Part shown: positions 15,405 through 22,291 of the stretch, in pieces
Numbering within the stretch: position 1 is the stretch's first letter
Layout: every line of letters begins with the position of its first letter
Origin: Bacteroidales bacterium
GTDB lineage: Bacteria > Bacteroidota > Bacteroidia > Bacteroidales > JAOZQN01
NCBI GenBank assembly: GCA_029938985.1
Contig: JAOZTW010000013.1
Span: 1-22,291, forward strand
Length of the DNA: 22,291 nucleotides
Direction: 5' to 3'
Position numbers and translations under genes: made by a program
The notes under the pieces: generated by a model
What the model was told of the DNA's origin: nothing
The model's database searches: none
What the model saw: the letters and a program-made list of their open reading frames with translations, nothing else

Positions 15405-15633
15405 AGTAAAGGTATATGGCAAATTAAAAAAAGAATTAACGATTTAGGTATATTAAAAAATCAAGTTGGGAAAATAAAATCTATAAAATAGGGGACTTGG
15501 AAACGTCTGAATAGCATGACAAGTACTAATTTGAAAATTTTCACAGCAAAAGGTTATTACAATTACTTTATGAACTTACGTCTTAATACACTACTTATTA
15601 TTGAAATTTAAAAAACAAGTAAAATTAATAAAT

Positions 15634-16116
15634 ATGATACGAATAGGTTTTGGATACGATGTTCATAAATTAAAAGAAGATGAGAGCTTAGTGCTTGGTG
15701 GTGTGGATATTCCTCACATAAAAGGAACAGTTGCACATTCAGATGGCGATGTTTTGATACATGCAATAATTGATGCTTTGTTGGGAGCCGCTAATTTGAG
15801 AGATATTGGTTATCATTTTCCTGACTACTCAAACGAATACAAAGAAATAGATAGTAAAATTTTACTGCAAAAAACAATGGAGCTTTTGAAAGACAAAAAC
15901 TATATTATTGGTAATATTGACTCCACAATTAGCATGCAGAAACCAAAATTAAAATCTTTTATTCCAAAAATGATTGAAATACTTGCAAAAATTATGGAAA
16001 CAAATATAAACAACATTTCGGTTAAAGCTACTACTACCGAAAGGCTTGGTTTTGAAGGAAGGGAAGAAGGGGTTTCTGCTTATGCGGTTGTATTGATAAG
16101 GTTGATAACCGATTGA
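15634..16116 (+). CDS. ispF: 2-C-methyl-D-erythritol 2,4-cyclodiphosphate synthase
   Basis: A 160-residue enzyme, the usual length for IspF. It converts CDP-ME-2-phosphate into the cyclodiphosphate in the non-mevalonate isoprenoid pathway and acts as a cytosolic trimer. The metal-binding residues are visible: D9 and H11 in G-F-G-Y-D-V-H, and H43 in H-S-D-G-D-V-L-I-H. The C-terminal signature T-T-E-R-L-G-F-E-G-R-E-E-G is complete. ATG 15634 gives the standard family N-terminus, M-I-R-I-G-F-G-Y-D; an in-frame TTG at 15601 would add 11 unusual residues. The 229 bases upstream (15405-15633) show no gene or clear promoter. It stands alone, convergent with the minus-strand genes to its right. Confidence 0.97.
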   Translation: MIRIGFGYDVHKLKEDESLVLGGVDIPHIKGTVAHSDGDVLIHAIIDALLGAANLRDIGYHFPDYSNEYKEIDSKILLQKTMELLKDKNYIIGNIDSTISMQKPKLKSFIPKMIEILAKIMETNINNISVKATTTERLGFEGREEGVSAYAVVLIRLITD

Positions 16117-16164
16117 TTGTTTTTATAAATTAAAAATATTGATTTAAGATGTTAAATTCAGAAA

Positions 16165-16219
16165 AGCCCTGAAGGGCTACAGTTTTTATATCTACATAGA
16201 ATCCTCGCCTTAAAAGGCG
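16165..16219. repeat. Pair of short hairpins in a Bacteroidota-type intergenic repeat
   Basis: AGCCCTGAAGGGCT (16165-16178) and CGCCTTAAAAGGCG (16206-16219) are perfect 6-bp stems with 2-base centres, in an otherwise AT-rich gap. GCCCTGAAGGGC-type hairpins are common dispersed elements in this phylum. Lying after ispF and facing a convergent remnant, they may help stop transcription, but no T-run follows. Confidence 0.6.
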
Positions 16220-16283
16220 TGGCAACTGATAAAAAAGTAAAGCATAAATGAAACATGCCATTATTTATAACACATAAGTATAT

Positions 16284-16715
16284 TTAATTAATAGCCTGTA
16301 AAATATATTTTTTAAGTATTTCAAATATTTTCACATTAACAACATAGTTACCACCCGTAAAAACAGCTACTGTATTTAATTCTGGCATTATTACAATTTG
16401 TTGTCCGCCCCAACCCACTGCATTTATCATTTTAATTTCGTCTCCAGATTTTGTGTACAATTTTAACCACCACGAATATGAGTAACCATGATTGCCAGAA
16501 GTGTGTCATGGTATGTTTATATTTGTATTATCAGAATATTGAGTAATAGATTTTTCAATCCATTGTTCAGAAATAATTTGCTTGTTATTAAAAACACCAT
16601 TGTTTAAGTACACAACATCAATTTTTAACATATCTCGTGGAGTAATATCCAAACCACCACCAGCTTCAATAACACCATTGTCAAATCTAACCGACCAATT
16701 AGAAGAGTCTATTTC
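16284..16715 (-). pseudogene. C-terminal remnant of a beta-lactamase-family serine hydrolase
   Basis: The minus strand reads 143 codons in one frame to a TAA at 16284-16286. G-G-G-L-D-I-T-P-R-D-M, then L-N-N-G-V-F, then Q-I-I-S-E-Q-W-I, S-Y-S-W-W-L, G-W-G-G-Q-Q-I-V-I-M-P and V-F-T-G-G-N-Y are the ordered C-terminal motifs of COG1680-type serine hydrolases (class C beta-lactamase/PBP fold). The catalytic N-terminal half (S-x-x-K and Y-x-N) is absent: coding-like sequence stops at the dispersed repeat next to the asnS stop codon. A TGA at 16506-16508 also interrupts the frame. The gene is therefore truncated and nonfunctional, probably by deletion at the repeat. Confidence 0.8.
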
Positions 16716-16736
16716 TAATTCCTAATTCTTAATTTT
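16714..16736 (-). repeat. Dispersed short repeat, copy 3, at a deletion junction
   Basis: On the minus strand, AATTAAGAATTAGGAATTAG lies directly between the asnS stop codon and the truncated hydrolase remnant. It matches the repeat at 1796-1815. Confidence 0.6.
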
Positions 16737-18254
16737 TTACGGAGTTACTCGTCCATAATATCGTGGAAATGGGATTGTTTCTCTAATATGTTTAATTTTA
16801 CACATCCAAGCAACAAGTCGTTCTAAGCCAAGTCCAAAACCAGCATGAGGAACAGAGCCAAAACGTCTTAAATCAAGATACCATTCAAAAGCCTCCATTG
16901 GGAGTTTGTGTTCGTTTATTTTTTCTATTAATAATTCTTTGTTGGTTTCTCTTTCGCCTCCACCAACTACTTCACCGTAGCCTTCGGGAGCCAACAAATC
17001 AACACCTTTAGCTAATTCGGGGCTATCAATATCTCGTTTCATATAAAATGCTTTTACTTCGTGAGGCCAGTTATATACCATTATTGGTAGCTCAAAAAGT
17101 CTTGTCAAAACAGTTTCGTCCGAACCGCCAAGATCGTTACCATACTTAAAGTTTTTTGCAGATTCAATCCATTGCGGAATATGTTGTGCAGAGTCTTCCA
17201 AGCCTTTTAATTCATTTTTGAGTTTGTCAACTTTATTTTTCAAAAAGTTTCTTTTTCCCTTTTTCATACTTTGAGTAGCAAGTACATTTTCTCTTTCAGT
17301 AATATCAGCTTTTATGTTTTCAATTTTTGATATTAACTCTTGCAAGTCGTTTTCTAAAGTCTTTATTGAATTTTTACCATTAACATCTTTTTCTCCTTTC
17401 AAAATATCTACTGCTTCGTTGTAAGTAATACGAGGAAAATCATTTTTAATAATTTTTTCAAATAAAGTTGTATCTCGTTCTAAAACTTCAAATTCTTTTT
17501 TGCTTTTTTCAATCACTTCTTTTATAACAGCTTGTAGGAATTTCTCTATCAAATCCATGTTCATATCATTGTTATAAAAAGCCATTTCTGGTTCTATCAT
17601 CCAAAACTCCGAAAGATGCCGTCTGGTTTTTGATTTTTCGGCTCTAAATGTGGGACCAAAAGTATATATTTTACTTAGTGCCATAGCCATAGCTTCTCCA
17701 TATAGTTGCCCCGACTGTGTTAAATATGCAGGACTGTCATAATAATTTGTTTCAAAAAGAGTAGATGTACCTTCTGCTGCGTTTGCTGTAAATATTGGAG
17801 CATCAGCTTGTACAAAACCTTCTTTTTGGAAAAAATTATGAATAGCAAAAATTATATTATTTCGCACTCTCATAATTGCCCACTGTCTTTTTGAGCGTAA
17901 CCATAAGTGGCGATTATCTGCCAAAAACTCTACTCCGTGAGCTTTATTAGTTATAGGATAATCTTCCGAAATAGAAATAACATTGAGTCTATAAACCTGT
18001 AATTCAAATCCTTCCGCTTGTTTTTCGTTTTCTACAATTGTCCCTGTTAGTTCAATAGAACTTTCTTGGGTCAACTTTTTTGCCTGATTATAATTATTTT
18101 CGCCAATATTATTAATGTCTAATATACATTGTAAATATCCTGTTCCATCGCGAAGAACGATGAACTCTATACCTTTACTGCTTCTACTGTTCGTTACCCA
18201 GCCTTTTACAGTAATTTCGCCTTCCTTGTTTTTTGGTATTTCCGAAATATACAT
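16737..18254 (-). CDS. asnS: Asparaginyl-tRNA synthetase
   Basis: A 505-residue class IIb synthetase that charges tRNA-Asn with asparagine. The N-terminal OB-fold anticodon-binding domain (about 1-100) is followed by the class II core: motif 2 F-R-A-E-K-S-K-T-R-R-H-L-S-E-F (203-217), the substrate-site segment G-G-S-D-E-T-V-L-T, and motif 3 G-F-G-L-G-L-E-R-L-V-A-W (472-483). Usual bacterial AsnRS length is about 460; the extra length comes from a Lys/Glu-rich, helical insertion at about residues 287-368, between motif 2 and motif 3. The start ATG follows AAGGAAG, a modest Shine-Dalgarno, rare in this phylum. A -7 promoter box lies 70 bases upstream. Confusion with AspRS is unlikely given the overall sequence. 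Confidence 0.96.
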   Translation of the reverse strand: MYISEIPKNKEGEITVKGWVTNSRSSKGIEFIVLRDGTGYLQCILDINNIGENNYNQAKKLTQESSIELTGTIVENEKQAEGFELQVYRLNVISISEDYPITNKAHGVEFLADNRHLWLRSKRQWAIMRVRNNIIFAIHNFFQKEGFVQADAPIFTANAAEGTSTLFETNYYDSPAYLTQSGQLYGEAMAMALSKIYTFGPTFRAEKSKTRRHLSEFWMIEPEMAFYNNDMNMDLIEKFLQAVIKEVIEKSKKEFEVLERDTTLFEKIIKNDFPRITYNEAVDILKGEKDVNGKNSIKTLENDLQELISKIENIKADITERENVLATQSMKKGKRNFLKNKVDKLKNELKGLEDSAQHIPQWIESAKNFKYGNDLGGSDETVLTRLFELPIMVYNWPHEVKAFYMKRDIDSPELAKGVDLLAPEGYGEVVGGGERETNKELLIEKINEHKLPMEAFEWYLDLRRFGSVPHAGFGLGLERLVAWMCKIKHIRETIPFPRYYGRVTP

Positions 18255-18323
18255 CTTCCTTAAAATTAAAATGTTAATATATTTTTATGTTTTCTAAAAT
18301 AGAAAAATTACTCAAATTATCTA

Positions 18324-18331
18324 CAAAGGTA
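18324..18331 (-). promoter_or_regulatory. -7 promoter box of asnS
   Basis: The minus strand reads TACCTTTG, an exact TAnnTTTG, with the expected start point about 60 bases before the asnS ATG. No TTTG lies at the -33 position. The box lies between miaA and asnS, so asnS need not depend on the miaA transcript. Confidence 0.5.
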
Positions 18332-18351
18332 ATTATTAATTTAAAATAAGC

Positions 18352-19275
18352 CTAAATATTTACCCAATTTATTTTTGTTCCTTTTTTTTCCATTCTACGA
18401 AACCAAGTCATTTGTCGTTTTGCAAATTGATGAATTGCAATATTTAATTTTTCAACCATCTCTTTATATGTCATTTTGTTGAGCAGGTAAAGTGTAATAA
18501 ATTTATATTCCAACCCATAATATATAAGAGTTTCGGTTGACACACCGTTTTTTATTAAGCCTTCCACTTCTGCAATCATTCCTTGTCGCAGCCTTTGCTT
18601 GAGACGTTCGGTTATTCGTTTTCGTTGTAGCTCTCTATCATGCTTTATTCCAATTACATAAGAATTTATTTTTGGATATTCTTCTATCTTTTTTGCATTG
18701 TTTTTATGATATGTTTCTATTTCAATTGCTCTAATTGCTCGTTTGGCGGTGTCAAATTCTGTTTTGTTGTGTACTGTTTTTAAAGAAATCAGTATTTTTT
18801 CTAATTCATCAAGTGATTTATTTTGCAGTTTTAATCTTAATTCCTTGTTTTCAGGAACTTCTACAAGATTATAATTTTTAATTATAGCCTCCAAATACAT
18901 GCCAGTGCCACCACACATGATAGGAGTTTTTTTTTTTTTATTAATATTTTCAAAGCATTTAAAAAAATCTTTTTGAAATAAAAAAACGTTGTATTTTTCT
19001 CCTGCTTCTTTTATATCAATCAAATGATGAAGTATTTTTTTGTCCTCAATATAGTAGTCGTCAATATCTTTTCCTGTTCCAATATCCATTCCCTTATAAA
19101 CCTGCCGAGAGTCGGCACTAATAATTTCGCCATCAATTTGCAGTGCAAGTTTTGTGGCATAAGAAGTTTTGCCACCAGCAGTAGGACCAAGCACTGTTAT
19201 TAAATTATATTTTTTATCTAATGTTTTAATAATAATTGTGTTAAGTGAAAATGAAATGAAATAATAATATTGCAA
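18352..19275 (-). CDS. miaA: tRNA dimethylallyltransferase
   Basis: This enzyme transfers a dimethylallyl group to N6 of A37 in tRNAs that read UNN codons. The motifs are complete: P-loop G-P-T-A-G-G-K-T, S-A-D-S-R-Q-V-Y-K-G-M-D-I-G-T-G, C-G-G-T-G-M-Y-L-E-A, K-R-A-I-R-A-I-E and the C-terminal helical part with Q-M-T-W-F-R-R. The start is uncertain: no ATG lies between the tRNA gene and the P-loop. The only conventional candidates are TTG at 19275 (307 residues, used here) and a GTG inside the first core strand. An ATT cluster at 19228-19236 would give a more typical N-terminus. Longer readings run through a hairpin and the tRNA and are not believable. The DMAPP substrate is an isoprenoid, for which ispF supplies the pathway. 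Confidence 0.9.
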   Translation of the reverse strand: MQYYYFISFSLNTIIIKTLDKKYNLITVLGPTAGGKTSYATKLALQIDGEIISADSRQVYKGMDIGTGKDIDDYYIEDKKILHHLIDIKEAGEKYNVFLFQKDFFKCFENINKKKKTPIMCGGTGMYLEAIIKNYNLVEVPENKELRLKLQNKSLDELEKILISLKTVHNKTEFDTAKRAIRAIEIETYHKNNAKKIEEYPKINSYVIGIKHDRELQRKRITERLKQRLRQGMIAEVEGLIKNGVSTETLIYYGLEYKFITLYLLNKMTYKEMVEKLNIAIHQFAKRQMTWFRRMEKKGTKINWVNI

Positions 19276-19284
19276 ATTAATAAA

Positions 19285-19320
19285 CTTTTTTTTGAAAAAA
19301 TAAATTTTTTCAAAAAAAAG
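19285..19320. terminator. Perfect 16-bp hairpin between miaA and tRNA-Cys
   Basis: C, eight T, G, six A, loop TAAA, then the exact complement. On the plus strand it is followed by TATTAA and a long T-run. It lies upstream of both divergent genes, so it cannot be the normal terminator of either; it may shield each from readthrough or be a recombination or repeat feature. The function is unknown. Confidence 0.5.
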
Positions 19321-19352
19321 TATTAATTTTTTTTTTTTATTAAAAATAAATT

Positions 19353-19360
19353 TATCTTTG
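19353..19360 (+). promoter_or_regulatory. -7 promoter box of tRNA-Cys
   Basis: TATCTTTG matches TAnnTTTG exactly and lies 14 bases before the first base of the tRNA. The -33 region is a T-run without a clear TTTG. Confidence 0.6.
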
Positions 19361-19374
19361 CACTTCTTAAAAAG

Positions 19375-19446
19375 GGTTGCGTGGCCGAGTGGCTTAGGCA
19401 CTGGTCTGCAAAACCAGCTACAGCGGTTCGAATCCGCTCGCAACCT
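19375..19446 (+). tRNA. tRNA-Cys (anticodon GCA)
   Basis: The 7-bp acceptor stem GGTTGCG/CGCAACC is perfect. The D arm reads GCC...GGC, the anticodon stem CTGGT/ACCAG encloses loop CTGCAAA (anticodon GCA), and the T arm is AGCGG-TTCGAAT-CCGCT. The discriminator base is T, as expected for tRNA-Cys. The 3' CCA is not encoded, so it must be added after transcription. Confidence 0.97.
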
Positions 19447-19611
19447 CTATATTTTCTACAAAAAATTTCTGTGAGTAAACAGGCAATTTTTTTTCGGATT
19501 TTATATATTGTTCTAATAAAAGCTTAAATATTTGTTTTGTTTTACACATCTCTACAATAGAGTATAGAGTAATTGAAAAAAACAAAATGCTTATTCTAAT
19601 AGATATATTTT

Positions 19612-19714
19612 ACCCTTTTATTAATTATTTAAAAAATTCATTAAATAGCTCACTATTTGCTCATTTTATTTTTTCAAAAAGAACAATAAAATGACATATT
19701 TTGTGGTTACTTTT
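19612..19714. repeat. Intergenic repeat element E
   Basis: An imperfect second copy of element D (10276-10367), sharing ordered blocks CCCTTTTA, ATTAAATA, CTATTTG, AAAGAACAA and GGTTACTT. It lies in the gap between tRNA-Cys and the relA terminator; the rest of 19447-19739 shows no gene. Confidence 0.5.
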
Positions 19715-19739
19715 ACTTTACTTCCATTAAGGAATAGTC

Positions 19740-19769
19740 AAAAAAAATAAGTTAGTAAATTACTAACTT
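19740..19769 (-). terminator. Rho-independent terminator of the RelA/SpoT gene
   Basis: On the minus strand, 10 bases after the stop codon, AAGTTAGTAA and TTACTAACTT form a perfect inverted repeat with one central base (19749-19769), followed by ATTTTTTTT. This is a standard intrinsic terminator. Confidence 0.75.
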
Positions 19770-19779
19770 GTTTCTACCA

Positions 19780-21849
19780 TTATCTCAACCTTGCAACTTT
19801 AAATACATCTTTTATTTTCAAAAGCCTATTTATTAACTTACTTAATTGTTCTTTATTTTTTATAACAACAACAATATGAGCAGTAAAATTATCATTTTTT
19901 TCTTCTTTTACACTCAACGATTTCATTTTAATTTTCTCTTCATTAGAAATAATATTTGTTATAGTATTTGCAATTCCTAAACGGTCTTTTCCCAAAATCA
20001 TTATAGTCATTGGAGAGGAAAAATCAATAATATCTGCTTTCCATTTAGCATTAATAATACGATATGGATATTTCAACAAAATATTTTCAGTGTTTGGACA
20101 CTTTTTCCTGTGAATAATTGCTCCTCTACCTACAGAAATAAAAGCATAAATTTTGTCTCCAGGAATAGGATTACAACATTTTGCTCGTTGATACTCTATT
20201 GAGCTTAAATTTTTATCAATATATAAAGTATCTTCAGTTTTTCTTTTTGTTTTTGAGCTATCTTCGGTTTCTTCTATTTCTACAATTTTATTAATATTTT
20301 TTTTATCCTTATCTTTTTCTAAAATAGCTTTCACACTTTTTATATCATAAGTATCATCACCAAAATTTTGAAATAAAACTGTTCGTTTTTTACAATTAAA
20401 ATGATTTTCAAGTTTAATAATATTCTCGTCAATAAATTTTATATTAAGTCTTTTAAACTTACGTTGTAAAAGTTCTTTTCCTATTAATGCCTGTTTATAT
20501 TCTTGTTGTTTAAGTAGTTGTTTTATTTTTCTTTTTGTTCTTATCGTTTGTGCAACATCAATCCAGTCTCGTTTTGGTTTTTGCTTTTTAGATATTATTA
20601 TTTTAACACTATCTCCATTAGACAAAACATGTTTATAGGAACAATATTTATTATTTACCTTAGCTCCAATACATTTAGCACCTATTGAGGTATGAATTAA
20701 AAAAGCGAAATCTAAAACAGTACTCCCATTTTCTACTTTTTTCAAGTCTCCGTTTGGTGTAAAAATAAAAATTTCGTTTGAGTATAAAGTCTTCTTTTCT
20801 TTATCCACTTTATCATCTGCCGATTTTTCCAACGAACTTATTATTTTACTAAAAAAATCTTCTTTATTATTTTCCTTTTTAGAGTAAGCCTTATATTTCC
20901 AGTGTGCTGCCAATCCACTTTCGGCTACTTTGTCCATTAATTTTGTTCGTATCTGAACCTCAATCCATTTTTCTTCTGGTCCCAAAACGGTGGCATGCAA
21001 CGATTTGTAACCATTTGCTTTTGGAGACGACAACCAGTCTCTTAGTCTTTTTGGGTGCGATTTATATTGCTGAGTAATAAGTGAAAAAACGTCCCAGCAA
21101 GCATCGTTTTCTTTTAACTGGTTTATATCAATTATTATTCTTATTGCAAAAAGATCGTAAACTTCTTCAAACTTAGCTCCTTGTCTTTGCATTTTTTTCC
21201 AAATTGAAGAAATTGATTTTGGACGACCTTTAATAGTAAAGAGATAACCTTTTTCTGTTAATTTTTTTTTCAAAGGAGAAATAAAATTTGTAATATAAGA
21301 TTCACGCTCTTTTACCTTAGCATTCAGTTTTCTTGCAATTGATATATAAATATCATAATTAAAATGCTTCATCATTAACTCGTCTAATTCTGTTTTAATT
21401 TTATAAAGCCCTAAACGATGAGCAATTTGAGAATATAAAACTTTTATTTTTTCGGCAGTATGTTCTTTTTCAGACTTACTTAAATTTTGAATATTTCGCA
21501 TTTTGTAAACCTGTTCTGCAAGAATAATATAAACAACACGTACATCTCCAGAAATAGTAAGTATAAATTTTATATAATTTTCTATATGATTTTTATATTT
21601 TTTTTGAGGAATTGCAGCTGTTTTATTCAAATTCTCAACAATGTTAGACAGCTCATTACCAAAAGTATTATTTATTTTCTCGTAATCCATAATATTCATA
21701 TCGGCAGATATATATATCAAAGTGGCGATATACGAATTAAAATCAAGATTCATCTCTTCGAGAACTATTTTACCAACATCAAGAGCCGATTCTGTAACTT
21801 TTGATATATTACTTAAACTATCTATTGCATTCTGAATGTTATTTTCCAT
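19780..21849 (-). CDS. RelA/SpoT-family (p)ppGpp synthetase with degenerate hydrolase domain
   Basis: A 689-residue long RSH protein. Domains in order: a pseudo-HD region (about 20-150), a synthetase (about 180-325) with G-R-P-K-S-I-S-S-I-W, Y-D-L-F-A-I-R, G-Y-K-S-L-H and E-V-Q-I-R-T...A-A-H-W-K-Y-K intact, TGS (about 355-420), a helical region, a zinc-finger-like K-C-C-N-P-I-P-G-D, and a C-terminal ACT domain (about 613-689). The hydrolase motifs are lost: the L-L-H-D-V-V-E-D position reads L-I-Y-I-S-A-D-M (residues 44-51), and L-A-D-R-L-H-N-M-R reads L-A-E-Q-V-Y-K-M-R (110-118). It should therefore make but not degrade (p)ppGpp, i.e. be RelA-like, with a SpoT-type hydrolase expected elsewhere. 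ATG 21849 is preferred; a TTG at 21927 would add 26 Lys/Asn-rich residues with no family match. Confidence 0.93.
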   Translation of the reverse strand: MENNIQNAIDSLSNISKVTESALDVGKIVLEEMNLDFNSYIATLIYISADMNIMDYEKINNTFGNELSNIVENLNKTAAIPQKKYKNHIENYIKFILTISGDVRVVYIILAEQVYKMRNIQNLSKSEKEHTAEKIKVLYSQIAHRLGLYKIKTELDELMMKHFNYDIYISIARKLNAKVKERESYITNFISPLKKKLTEKGYLFTIKGRPKSISSIWKKMQRQGAKFEEVYDLFAIRIIIDINQLKENDACWDVFSLITQQYKSHPKRLRDWLSSPKANGYKSLHATVLGPEEKWIEVQIRTKLMDKVAESGLAAHWKYKAYSKKENNKEDFFSKIISSLEKSADDKVDKEKKTLYSNEIFIFTPNGDLKKVENGSTVLDFAFLIHTSIGAKCIGAKVNNKYCSYKHVLSNGDSVKIIISKKQKPKRDWIDVAQTIRTKRKIKQLLKQQEYKQALIGKELLQRKFKRLNIKFIDENIIKLENHFNCKKRTVLFQNFGDDTYDIKSVKAILEKDKDKKNINKIVEIEETEDSSKTKRKTEDTLYIDKNLSSIEYQRAKCCNPIPGDKIYAFISVGRGAIIHRKKCPNTENILLKYPYRIINAKWKADIIDFSSPMTIMILGKDRLGIANTITNIISNEEKIKMKSLSVKEEKNDNFTAHIVVVIKNKEQLSKLINRLLKIKDVFKVARLR

Positions 21850-21944
21850 TTTTTTATGTAAATAATTTTTAATTTTATTGAAAGTTTTTTCTTTTCTATT
21901 AAAATGTTTATTGTAATAATTCTGCAAAAGACAAAAAAATAATT

Positions 21945-21952
21945 TATCTTTG
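21945..21952 (+). promoter_or_regulatory. Orphan plus-strand -7 promoter box
   Basis: TATCTTTG matches TAnnTTTG, divergent from the RelA/SpoT gene. A poor upstream box, TTCTG (21920-21924), lies 20 bases before it. No normal-sized gene follows within the window. Confidence 0.4.
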
Positions 21953-22025
21953 CAAAAAAATAATTAAAAAACAATTCTAATTTTTACGAACTACCACAAA
22001 ATAAACAAATTAAAAATAATTAACT

Positions 22026-22055
22026 ATGAAATTTGATTATAACGAATTTTGTTGA
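22026..22055 (+). other. Nine-codon open frame downstream of the orphan promoter
   Basis: ATG to TGA encodes MKFDYNEFC, with an A-rich region and TAATTAACT just before it, as at real starts in this genome. It could be a leader peptide, the stub of a lost gene, or chance. No coding continuation was found in the other frames. Confidence 0.2.
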
Positions 22056-22109
22056 AATAGTAATTTATAGATTAACAACAAAGTCATATTAAAATAAATA
22101 ATTTTTAAA

Positions 22110-22215
22110 ATTTTAATAATCTGTTGTATCTGTGTCTTCGGGCTTGCAGTCATTGCAAAAAATAGGAACGCAGATTAGGCTGATTTTCTCCGATTTCTAT
22201 TTTTCAATAAGGCAT
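22110..22215. repeat. Probable dispersed intergenic repeat at the right edge
   Basis: This stretch is less AT-rich than its surroundings, with GGAACGCAGATTAGGCTGAT, resembling the degenerate AATCTGCGTTCC repeats common between genes in this phylum (from memory). It also has a small stem, TTGCA/TGCAA. No second copy lies in the window. No gene is seen in 22056-22291. Confidence 0.35.
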
Positions 22216-22291
22216 ATTAATATCGTTAATTATTTGTTTTAACTAAAGTTTTTGCCTTCATATTTACCAGATTATTAGATAGTTGTAGTTT

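Noticed and set aside
19276..19443. Longer N-terminus of MiaA starting in the tRNA gene
   Set aside because: It would translate the complement of tRNA-Cys and the hairpin; the added residues have no family match.
21487..21804. Plus-strand 105-codon frame inside the RelA/SpoT gene
   Set aside because: It lies wholly opposite conserved RSH coding sequence and its composition is that of a shadow frame.
21850..21927. Extended start (TTG) of the RelA/SpoT protein
   Set aside because: The 26 added residues are Lys/Asn-rich without match; the ATG at 21849 has a normal A-rich start context.

Overview
The window is very AT-rich bacterial DNA, almost certainly from the Bacteroidota. Signs of this are -7 promoter motifs of the form TAnnTTTG, two of them with a TTTG box exactly 19 nt upstream, A-rich rather than Shine-Dalgarno start regions, a lipoprotein signal, short hairpin-type intergenic repeats of a kind I associate with this phylum, and housekeeping proteins (AsnRS, MiaA, RelA/SpoT, IspF) of Bacteroidota character. 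The species cannot be named.

Layout. Left accessory part (1-3300): a lipoprotein with a possible cysteine-protease-like His/Cys pair, a decayed small lipoprotein gene, and intergenic regions rich in inverted repeats. Two of the repeats (about 1190-1318 and 2130-2190) carry a full promoter and point at the next gene. Membrane/ATPase module (2314-5925 and 10512-15404): a YqiJ-like membrane protein with a C-terminal OB fold and an unusual run of alternating Asp, an 869-aa YqiK/flotillin-like SPFH protein with hendecad repeats, and, beyond an insertion, a 1630-aa protein with a DUF3686-like N-terminus, a long coiled coil and a C-terminal AAA+ ATPase. I infer that these three genes form one functional group.

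Insertion (6068-10247): a tightly packed cassette of DUF262 (ParB-like nuclease family) protein, DUF3696-type AAA ATPase and an unrecognised 261-aa protein, which looks like an anti-phage defence system. It is followed by an antitoxin gene whose PIN-domain toxin partner is broken, with its start codon apparently lost and a frameshift.

Right housekeeping part (15634-21849): ispF on the plus strand; then on the minus strand a beta-lactamase-family gene remnant, asnS (with a coiled-coil insertion), miaA (no ATG start) and a RelA/SpoT gene whose hydrolase (HD) site is degenerate while its synthetase site looks intact. A plus-strand tRNA-Cys(GCA) lies divergently between miaA and relA. The last 360 bases hold an orphan promoter and repeat-like sequence but no gene I can support.

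The most interesting candidates are the OB-fold/flotillin/giant-ATPase module, the three-gene defence-like cassette sitting inside it, and the inverted-repeat elements carrying promoters. All family names come from recognising motifs by eye; no database search was run.
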